Of a stretch of DNA of 13,845 nt, positions 8,501 to 13,845 are shown in pieces. The DNA is from Actinomycetales bacterium (GTDB taxonomy: Bacteria; Actinomycetota; Actinomycetes; Actinomycetales; Actinomycetaceae). How positions within the stretch are numbered: position 1 is the first letter of the stretch; each line of letters opens with the position of its first letter. The DNA lies in the NCBI GenBank assembly GCA_022838965.1, contig JALHDK010000025.1:1-13845 (forward strand), in the 5' to 3' direction. The position numbers were made by a program, and so were the translations under genes. A model generated the notes under the pieces. That model made no database searches, was not told the origin of the DNA, and saw only the letters and a list, made by a program, of their open reading frames with translations.

Positions 8501-10997
8501 AGGACGCGATCAGGAGCGCGAGCCACACCAGCGCCCCCCACGCGGGGAGAACGGCCACCGCGACGAGCAGGCCGAGGATGTGCAGCACCGGGACCAGGGA
8601 GCGCCGCAGGTTGTCGGTCATCTTCCACAGCCCCAGGGCGTCGAGGCCCTCGTGACGGCGGAGGATCCACGGGAGCAGTTGCCAGTCCCCCCGGGTCCAG
8701 CGGTGCACCCGGGACGCGTGGACCTCGTAGGACGTCGGGTGGTCCTCGACGACCTCGACGTCGGTGACCAGGCCTGCCCGCGAGTAGTTGCCTTCGAGGA
8801 GGTCGTGACTCAGGACGGAGTTCTCGGGGATGCGGCCCTCGAGGGCGTGCGTCAGCGTGTCGATGTCGTAGATCCCCTTGCCGGCGAACGAGCCCTGCCG
8901 GAAGAGGTCCTGGTAGACGTCGGAGACCGTGAAGGCGTAGGGGTCGAGGCCGCGCTGGGTGGAGAAGACCGACTGGAAGGGGGAGGTCTCCTCGCGCGGC
9001 GGCAGGGAGGGCGTCACCCGCGGCGCGAGGATCGAGTACCCGCGGAGCATCCGCCCGGTGCGGGCGTCGATGCGTGCCCGGTTCAGCGGGTGGGCGATCT
9101 TGCCGATCAGCCGCTTCGCCGCGGTGCGGGGGAGCAGGGTGTCGGAGTCCAGGGTGATGACGTAGCGGAACGGTCCGGGAAGGTGTCCCTCCACGGCGAT
9201 GAAGCTGGTGTCGCGGGCACCGCGCAGCAGGGCGTTCAGTTCCTCGAGCTTGCCGCGCTTGCGCTCCCAGCCCATCCAGACGCCCTCCGCCGGGTTGAAG
9301 CGGCGGGCACGGTGGAAGAGGAAGAACCGGTGGCCGTAGCGCTCGTTGAGGGCGCGGATGCCGGCCACCGCAGCGGCGAGCAGCTCCTCGTCCCCCTGCC
9401 TGTGCTCGGTGGGGCTGTCCGCCCAGTCGGTGACCGCACCGAAGTAGATCTCCCCGTTGTCGTTGCCCAGGAAGTGGGTCTCGAGCCCCTCGATGATCTC
9501 GTCAACCCCGTCCAGGGACGTGAGCATGGTCGGCACCACCACGAGCGTCCGGAGCTCCTCCGGAACCTCGTCCGCGAGTTCGAGTGACGGGAGCGCCGCC
9601 GCGTGCAGGGTGCGCGTGAGCGCGTAGTTCACCATGCCGAGGGCGAAGTCGCTGGCGGGGATCGCACCGAGGAGCCCGAGCGTGACCAGCATCCAGAGGG
9701 GCAGTCCACCCGACGCCCACGAGACGAGCCAGAGGCTCACGCCGAGCACCACCGCCGTGCTCACCACGAGAGCGCCTACGTATCCCGGGAGGCCGGCCCG
9801 CCGGATCAGGCGCAGCCGGCGTTCGCGCCAGGGCGAGCGGTAGCGCAGGGCCCGCTCGAAGGTCTCCAGCCCGTCGTCCACCAGCCAGTAGCCGACGTGC
9901 TGTCCGATCTCGTCCGGCGCGGTTCTGGTGAGGGTCAGGGCGGCGCGCGTCACGTCGATCTCCGTCTGACCCGAGCCGCGCGCCAGTCGCTCGATCGCGG
10001 TGCGGTACTGGTTGCGGGTGGCGAAGTCCTGCTCGGCGAAGCCGGGGCTCGTGCGCAGTTCACGTTCGATCAGGCTGACCGACTCCAGCCAGTCCTGCCA
10101 GTTGACGTCGGCGAGCAGCCGCAGCGACCGGATGATGTTCCGCATCGTGAGTGCGTCGCGCGCCTGGTCCTGGTGCTCCTCCTGCAGCACGTCCTCGAAG
10201 TCGCGGCCCTCCTCGCGGAAGCGCTCCCGCAACCACTGGGGAGCGTCGGTCGTCGACTGGTCCACGAGCCGGCTCATCAGCTGGACCGCCCACGCCCGGG
10301 TGGGGCGGAGACGCGCATGGTCAGGGATGACGGTCGCGAGATCCTGGGGCGCCTCGCCGCCGGCACCGAGCAGGCGGTCCGCCACCTCGTCGGCTGCGCG
10401 GCGCTGCCGGGCCGCCTCCACCTGGGCGGCTGCCACGCGGCGTGCGTTCTCCACCAGCAGGATGCGCAGGTGGATGGCCACCGCCCAGAGTTCGCCGAGT
10501 GTCAGGGCCTTGCGCGCCTCGTAGGCCTCGATGTACCTGCCCAGCTGGGCGGGGTCGAACGTGCTGTCGGTGTGGGCCACGTAAGCCCACATGATGCCGA
10601 ACACCCGCGGGTGGCCCTCGAGGAAGCCCGGCCCGAGCTTGGGGAGTTGCCGGAAGTAGCCGGGCGGGAGGTCCTCGCGAATCTCGCGGATGTTCTCCTC
10701 GATGATGTGGTAGTTGTCGACGAGCCACTCCGACGCCGGGGTGAGGGGACGACCGTCACGCACCCCGTCCATCAGGTAGCCGTAGGCCTCGGCGAGGGCG
10801 CGGTCGTTCTGTTCCAGCCGCCGCAACAGTGACACGACCGGACGCGCGTGGGCCACGGTCACCTGGCTGTCGGCGAGCGACACGGCATGCCGGGTGAACA
10901 TCTCGTCGCTGAACTGTTCCGCGCGGATGGGCCTCAGGTCACCCCAGGGGTCCCGGGACCGGCGGCGCGGGGCCCACCCCGATTCACGGTCAGCCAT
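2571..10997 (-). CDS. Cyclic beta-1,2-glucan synthase-like protein (GT84 - cyclization domain - GH94)
   Basis: A 2808-residue intact protein, close to the usual NdvB/ChvB length (about 2800). The family builds beta-1,2-glucan from UDP-glucose, cyclises it, and trims chain length by phosphorolysis. Residues 1-400 are a soluble helical N-region. Membrane helices lie at about 405-460. The GT84 domain carries LDSDT (616-620, DxD-type), HDLLEG (731-736) and HRWTRGDWQ (765-773). More helices lie at about 797-847 and 925-970. A glycoamylase-like cyclization domain (GH189-type) spans about 1030-1490, with candidate acidic residues E1317, E1359 (GISESG) and E1429 (YHEAVDF), plus AHHQGM near 1453. Two beta-supersandwich modules follow (about 1530-1670 and 2010-2225). 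The GH94 barrel (about 2320-2740) keeps GTGDWNDGMN with D2486/D2489. I chose ATG 10997 because GAGAGGTGG lies 7 bases upstream; the frame is open 17 codons further. The product (cyclic or linear) is inferred. Confidence 0.9.
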   Translation of the reverse strand: MADRESGWAPRRRSRDPWGDLRPIRAEQFSDEMFTRHAVSLADSQVTVAHARPVVSLLRRLEQNDRALAEAYGYLMDGVRDGRPLTPASEWLVDNYHIIEENIREIREDLPPGYFRQLPKLGPGFLEGHPRVFGIMWAYVAHTDSTFDPAQLGRYIEAYEARKALTLGELWAVAIHLRILLVENARRVAAAQVEAARQRRAADEVADRLLGAGGEAPQDLATVIPDHARLRPTRAWAVQLMSRLVDQSTTDAPQWLRERFREEGRDFEDVLQEEHQDQARDALTMRNIIRSLRLLADVNWQDWLESVSLIERELRTSPGFAEQDFATRNQYRTAIERLARGSGQTEIDVTRAALTLTRTAPDEIGQHVGYWLVDDGLETFERALRYRSPWRERRLRLIRRAGLPGYVGALVVSTAVVLGVSLWLVSWASGGLPLWMLVTLGLLGAIPASDFALGMVNYALTRTLHAAALPSLELADEVPEELRTLVVVPTMLTSLDGVDEIIEGLETHFLGNDNGEIYFGAVTDWADSPTEHRQGDEELLAAAVAGIRALNERYGHRFFLFHRARRFNPAEGVWMGWERKRGKLEELNALLRGARDTSFIAVEGHLPGPFRYVITLDSDTLLPRTAAKRLIGKIAHPLNRARIDARTGRMLRGYSILAPRVTPSLPPREETSPFQSVFSTQRGLDPYAFTVSDVYQDLFRQGSFAGKGIYDIDTLTHALEGRIPENSVLSHDLLEGNYSRAGLVTDVEVVEDHPTSYEVHASRVHRWTRGDWQLLPWILRRHEGLDALGLWKMTDNLRRSLVPVLHILGLLVAVAVLPAWGALVWLALLIASFLLPPLVPLAPALLLRRAGVTKRSQLQALAHDAGKGLAIGGLNVVFLAHQAWMMVDAITRTLWRMTVSHRNLLEWTTAAAAQKQAKGTLRRFVQVMAGGFVAPAVLLVIAVVRGPAHLLLALAPVALWFLAPVIAQRVSRLHQPIKLPVSPEQLLQLRAVARRTWSFFDTFVTAAENHLPPDNFQETPAPRVAHRTSPTNIGLYLLTTIGARDLGWIGLAEAVDRLENTMHTVSVLEHNHGHLLNWYDTRTLEALPPRYVSSVDSGNLAGHLLAVATTCRQWAQDPGLRVDRSAGLRDAVALIREDLTRDHFATPGLSDLLARLDDAITRLPGLDPETGLQAIDDVLARLAAEVPATSEAVHWVTALRRSVTSLRRDTTLGPADLEALSSRLLRIAEQARQEFDGMDFFMLLDPQRELLSVGYQVEDGTLDESCYDLLASECRLGSFVAIAKGDVRTRHWTRLGRGVTAAGGGAVLLSWSGSMFEYLMPMLVMRTPEAGLLGSTATRVVRRQIEYGRERGVPWGISESGFNARDEEQNYQYSPFGVPGLGIVRGLANNLVIAPYATGLAAMVAPDAAAENYARLAEIGARGQHGYHEAVDFTPSRLARNQQHAVVRSYMAHHQGMTILAIHALVTDGLMRDRFHAEPIVRATELLLQERAPRDVPITHARAEAPEPERRVSRAAVPPTERTREGAAALAPGLHLLSNGRLSLRLTPAGGGQLRWRGLAITRWHPDLTTPDTGDYLYLREERTGRVWSATAEPVRGTPDHYSVHFSEDRVRYVRQDGSLRTTVEHHLSPESDAVVRTVTVRNASSHPRVLTITSYAELVLGREADDDAHPAFSKLFVQTEHLPDIGGIVATRRRRSPGDPEVWAAHFIVPGGPAKCGGTTVGEPLPETDRLAFLGRNRSPRSPRRLDQDITGAGTTGHVLDPIFSLTQRVEIPPDDSVSLQYWTVVAGSREEVLALVDQHRAAGAHDRVTALAWTQAQIQMRHLDITADDAGRFQELASRVVFPQPELRASGPQLLMAGSQSALWELGISGDLPIVVVRAADTSELELAREVIRAFEFWRLKRFAVDVVLLNEQPTSYLQEVHRSLTSIAGSIRARTGAPDSNGRIFVVRRDQADPQALAALLGAAAVVLDPRRGELDRQLATTPPPPARLPAALTPRAGAIAPLPDLQLRLFNGLGGFSSDGREYVVVLEPGAPTPHPWANVVANEHFGFIATAEGAGCTWWRNARDNQLTPWRNDPVTAPVSEALYVRDEATGRVSSPAAAIGRHTARHGFGYTRWTHDMDGVELDQIVFVPEDDPVKLSVLTLTNHTAERRHLTVTAYAELVLGNDRTRESRHVVTEHDPETHALMARNPWSVGYRDQVVFLDMAGRQECWTGDRREFLGLHGSTELPQAVASGLPLSGMVGAGLDPCAAMQQGVALDPGGSVRVLVLFGAAYTPEGARELIHRYRDRDPFAVLDAARSGWEHRLTAVQVSTPSESFDLMMNGWLLYQTLACRMLARAAWYQTSGAFGFRDQLQDAEAVVLVDPARAREHVLRAAARQFHEGDVQHWWLPATGAGVRTRISDDVVWLAHGVCRYVAVTGDVGILDERVPFLEGEPLAEDEHERFFVPVISGTTASLYDHCVLALEHSFRYGRHGLPLFGTGDWNDGMNRVGAAGAGESVWLGWFLHATLTDFAALADTRGDQVFAARCREQQADVRAALEEYGWDGAWYRRGYFDDSTPLGSASRPECRIDSIAQSWAVLSGAANPERAAQAMEEAHTQLVFEGVARLFTPPFDTSEPDPGYIRSYPPGVRENGGQYTHGALWSVFAWAALHREDRAGALLELLNPVNHARTAGEVERYRVEPYVVAADVYGAPPHVGRGGWTWYTGSAGWMFRAGLEAVLGVRRHGDTLTVEPCLPPEWTRADVRLRVGDTTWDIAIRADAPAPRRVADVVVDGVRRPDGVVPLVDDGAGHRVEVLMETRPDD

Positions 10998-11004
10998 CGA
11001 TAAC

Positions 11005-11013
11005 CCACCTCTC
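11005..11013 (-). promoter_or_regulatory. Ribosome-binding site deciding the glucan synthase start
   Basis: GAGAGGTGG on the minus strand ends 7 bases before the ATG at 10997-10995. It is a strong match to the 16S anti-Shine-Dalgarno sequence at good spacing. The open frame extends upstream to another possible start at 11048, but that start has no comparable site, so the shorter protein is preferred. Confidence 0.75.
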
Positions 11014-11129
11014 GACGTCGGCGGGGCCGCGGCGCCACAACGCGTCACGTGCCATCCCGCACGCGGCCAGACTACGGCCCGGGGGGCGGCGGTGTGGGGT
11101 GTCCCGCGCGGTTCAGCCGGAAGCGGACC

Positions 11130-12401
<1,272 letters not shown>

Positions 12402-12456
12402 GCATTGAACCTTAGGGGACCATTGCGGCACGCAGGACGGGTGACCGAGGAGTGGA

Positions 12457-12486
12457 CCGGGGCGCGGCCGGACGGCCGCGCCCCGG
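12457..12486 (-). terminator. Perfect 14-bp inverted repeat, likely terminator after the SHOCT gene
   Basis: The arms CCGGGGCGCGGCCG (12457-12470) and CGGCCGCGCCCCGG (12473-12486) are exact reverse complements separated by GA. They form about 13 GC-only pairs with a tetraloop. The hairpin begins 21 bp after the SHOCT stop codon (12508) and lies 55 bp before gltA, so it fits transcription termination of the DUF6325-SHOCT pair. The downstream minus-strand sequence is only moderately pyrimidine-rich (TCCACTCCTC) with no T-run, as is common for intrinsic terminators in high-GC actinobacteria. It could also act in the gltA 5' region if transcription begins upstream of it. Confidence 0.75.
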
Positions 12487-12507
12487 GTCGCCGGGCGGGG
12501 ATCTCCG

Positions 12508-12804
12508 CTAGGAGAGGATCTTCGCCTTCTGGATCTCGAACTCGATCTCGCTCAGGACTCCCGCGTCCCGCAGTTCGGCGAGCTGCTTCAGCTGCTCGAT
12601 CATCGCTGCGGTGTCCTTGGGTGCCGGCGTGGGCGCAGGCGCGGGTGCGGGTGCGGGTGCAGGTGCAGGTGCCGCAGCGGGGACCACGGGCGCCGCGGTC
12701 TGCTGTGCGAACTTCGCCTGCTGCTTGGCGGCGACCCGGTGGTGGGTCCGGGTGGCGGTTCCGGTGATGACGGCGGTGCGGGCCGCGGTGCGGATCAGTG
12801 ACAT
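12508..12804 (-). CDS. SHOCT-domain protein with Ala-Pro repeat linker
   Basis: A 98-residue protein from ATG 12804-12802, with GAAAGG about 9 bases upstream. It has three parts. A basic, Ala/Thr/Arg-rich N-terminus (about 1-37) contains RTHHRVAAKQQAKFAQQ. A low-complexity Pro-Ala linker spans about 42-62. A C-terminal SHOCT helix pair spans about 68-98 (MIEQLKQLAELRDAGVLSEI, then EFEIQKAKILS). SHOCT is a short C-terminal domain found on many unrelated bacterial proteins and thought to mediate oligomerisation or interaction; no enzymatic part is present here. The start is 13 bp after the DUF6325 stop, so the two genes are surely co-expressed. The open frame extends upstream to 12963, but that stretch is a shadow of DUF6325. 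The role is unknown; a scaffold or membrane-stress partner of DUF6325 is possible. Confidence 0.88.
   Translation of the reverse strand: MSLIRTAARTAVITGTATRTHHRVAAKQQAKFAQQTAAPVVPAAAPAPAPAPAPAPAPTPAPKDTAAMIEQLKQLAELRDAGVLSEIEFEIQKAKILS
12631..12672 (-). repeat. Seven tandem hexamers coding for the Ala-Pro linker
   Basis: Seven consecutive 6-bp units (plus-strand forms GGGCGC, AGGCGC, three GGGTGC and two AGGTGC) encode seven Ala-Pro pairs, residues 45-58 of the SHOCT protein. The three identical central units and the in-frame unit length make slippage changes of linker length possible without a frameshift. Confidence 0.85.
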
Positions 12805-12817
12805 GATGGTGGGCCTT

Positions 12818-13219
12818 TCAGCTCTCGTCGGGACCGAGCGCGGACTCGACGTCGGTGGGGGAGACGGGGCCGGCTCCCACGAGGTGGAAGCCCGGCAGTC
12901 GGAGCGCCCAGACGCTCTCGTACACGACGACGGCGGCGGTGGTGCCGGGGTCGAGCAGCCCACCCACGTCCGTGACGTCGTCGAGGTCCAGCAGACCGGC
13001 GTAGGCTCCCGCGATGTGCGCGAGCGCCGGGACCTCGTCGACGTTGACCAGGTGGACGGTGCCGTCCGCGTCCTTGGTCACCGCCTCGACGTCGAGAATG
13101 CGGACGTCGTCGCGTTCGGTCAGGGTGAGCAGCTCGGCGAGACCGTCAGGGTCCTCGCCTTCGATCTCGAGCACGAGGTAGCCCAGGGGGCCGAGCGCGT
13201 CATCGGAGTGGTGGGTCAC
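12818..13219 (-). CDS. DUF6325 family protein
   Basis: A 133-residue soluble acidic protein that I recognise as DUF6325; its function is unknown. GTG at 13219-13217 is the start, supported by an excellent AGGAG five bases upstream. The core begins LGPLGYLVLEIEG (about residues 9-21). It continues through RILDVEAVTKDADGTVHLV (about 40-58) and a predicted helix DEVPALAHIAGAYAGLL, and ends with a conserved-looking GTTAAVVVYESVWALRLPG (about 92-110). The family recalls DUF1269-like membrane-associated proteins but has no transmembrane helix here. It is followed 13 bp later by the SHOCT gene. From memory this pair recurs across actinobacteria, which suggests that the two products act together. The preceding antiporter gene ends 93 bp upstream, so an independent promoter is possible, but no clear one was seen. 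Confidence 0.85.
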   Translation of the reverse strand: MTHHSDDALGPLGYLVLEIEGEDPDGLAELLTLTERDDVRILDVEAVTKDADGTVHLVNVDEVPALAHIAGAYAGLLDLDDVTDVGGLLDPGTTAAVVVYESVWALRLPGFHLVGAGPVSPTDVESALGPDES

Positions 13220-13312
13220 GGGTTCTCCTGTGGGGGTTGGGGTCGGACATCCGCATGCTAACAGGCAGCCATGTGCGGCCGCCTCGCGGGACTTCCGGCG
13301 GTGGCGCAGGGC

Positions 13313-13845
13313 TCAGCCGTCTCCCTCGCGGGGCACGCCGGCCGCCCGCGCCACCTCGGAAGCCAGGGCGGAACCGACGTCGCCGTAGAGGTGGAAGACC
13401 GCCTCGGCGCCGTGTTCCCGCAGCTCGGCGACGTCGTCGTCGTAGAGCGCCACCGACCCGACGACGCCCCTGAACCCGCGCGCCCGCAGCCGGTCGAGGG
13501 CGTAGAGGTTGGTCTCGTGGAGCGGCATCGCGAGAACGGCGAGCCGCAGGTCGGCGTGGCTGGTCACGCGGTCCCAGAAGTCCTCGTCGGTCGCGTCCCC
13601 CTCCCGGACGTTCCACCCGGCACGGGTGTGGTTCAACACCACCTGGTCGTCGGCGTCGATGCCGACGACGCGGAGGTGGAAGTCCTCCGCCAGGGCGCGG
13701 TACGCGCCGCTGCCGGTGCGCCCCATCCCGAGGACGAGGGCCTCGGCTCCGGCGATGTCGATGGGCCGGTCGATCGGGTTGAGGCGGCTGGGGTCGATCT
13801 CGTGCATACGCGCCTGCAGCCACGGCCCGATGCGCGGTGCCCGGC
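13313..13845 (-). CDS. CPA2/Kef-type cation:proton antiporter, C-terminal RCK part (runs off the right edge)
   Basis: The last 176 codons are visible, and the frame is open to the window edge. The first visible residues (RAPRIGPWLQAR) resemble the cytoplasmic linker after the antiporter membrane domain. An internal ATG at 13807 is therefore probably not the true start. From about the sequence RPIDIAGAEALVLGMGRTGS a TrkA-N (RCK) Rossmann domain follows. It has the GxGxxG loop, an acidic residue at the end of strand 2 (VVGIDADD) for NAD(H) binding, EGDATDEDFW, and LAVLAMPLHETNLYALDRLR. The pattern matches Kef-like antiporters, in which this domain gates K+/H+ exchange in response to nucleotide state. 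A free-standing TrkA-N protein is less likely because of the linker. The membrane half lies outside the window, so ion specificity cannot be judged. Confidence 0.83.
   Translation of the reverse strand, partial: RAPRIGPWLQARMHEIDPSRLNPIDRPIDIAGAEALVLGMGRTGSGAYRALAEDFHLRVVGIDADDQVVLNHTRAGWNVREGDATDEDFWDRVTSHADLRLAVLAMPLHETNLYALDRLRARGFRGVVGSVALYDDDVAELREHGAEAVFHLYGDVGSALASEVARAAGVPREGDG

Noticed and set aside
6714..9587. Plus-strand open frame of 957 codons opposite the glucan synthase
   Set aside because: It lies wholly antisense to a protein with clear domain motifs. Its product is a Gly/Arg/Val/Glu-rich composition typical of GC-rich shadow frames, with no recognisable domain.
10998..11048. 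N-terminal extension of the glucan synthase to a start at 11048
   Set aside because: The extra 17 residues have no family-like sequence. The ATG at 10997 has a strong ribosome-binding site at ideal spacing, placed inside the would-be extension.
12402..12431. Ten-codon N-terminal extension of citrate synthase
   Set aside because: MAKSVQISAGDG is the usual N-terminus for actinobacterial GltA as I recall it, and the extension has no better ribosome-binding site.
12805..12963. Upstream extension of the SHOCT protein to 12963
   Set aside because: It overlaps the 3' end of the DUF6325 gene in another frame and encodes Ser/Pro/Arg-rich sequence typical of a shadow. ATG 12804 has a fitting ribosome-binding site.
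13220..13312. Promoter before DUF6325 (TAGCAT-like hexamer) and the imperfect repeat CCGCATG/CATGTGCGG
   Set aside because: There is no matching -35 at the right spacing and the repeat is interrupted, so neither can be supported.
13200..13823. Minus-strand frame of 207 codons overlapping the antiporter
   Set aside because: It is an Arg/Pro/Gly-rich alternate frame of the antiporter RCK domain, whose own frame has a clear NAD-binding fold signature.

Overview
The window looks like part of the chromosome of a high-GC Gram-positive bacterium (Actinomycetota, probably Micrococcales or a relative). The grounds are strong GC bias at codon third positions, a citrate synthase of actinobacterial type, and a DUF6325/SHOCT gene pair of a kind seen mainly in actinobacteria. 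This assignment is by recognition only. All nine supported genes lie on the minus strand and are tightly packed (largest gap about 130 bp), so transcription runs from high to low coordinates. No RNA gene, insertion sequence, phage gene, CRISPR array or intergenic stretch over 300 bp was seen.

In order of transcription, the right edge (13845-13313) holds the end of a CPA2/Kef-type cation:proton antiporter with its NAD-binding RCK (TrkA-N) domain. A pair of small genes follows: a DUF6325 protein (13219-12818) and a 98-residue SHOCT-domain protein with an Ala-Pro repeat linker (12804-12508). A perfect GC-rich hairpin (12457-12486) closes the pair. Citrate synthase (gltA, 12401-11130) comes next.

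The dominant feature is an intact gene of about 8.4 kb (10997-2571). It encodes a 2808-residue protein with the whole architecture of a cyclic beta-1,2-glucan synthase (NdvB/ChvB type): a membrane-embedded GT84 glycosyltransferase, a central cyclization (glycoamylase-like, GH189-type) domain, two beta-supersandwich modules and a C-terminal GH94 phosphorylase domain. Its stop overlaps the start of a 14-TM DHA2-type MFS transporter (2578-1058), and a small cupin gene (1049-702) follows 8 bp later. The three probably form one transcription unit. A DUF6394 membrane protein (647-261) follows, then the N-terminus of a potassium channel (254 to beyond position 1).

A working reading is as follows. 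The glucan synthase makes a glucan from UDP-glucose at the inner face of the membrane. The coupled MFS protein may move the glucan or a related molecule out. The flanking K+ channel and cation antiporter fit a neighbourhood concerned with ionic and osmotic balance. The exporter and osmotic roles are inferences from gene order. The synthase domain assignment is well supported by motifs.
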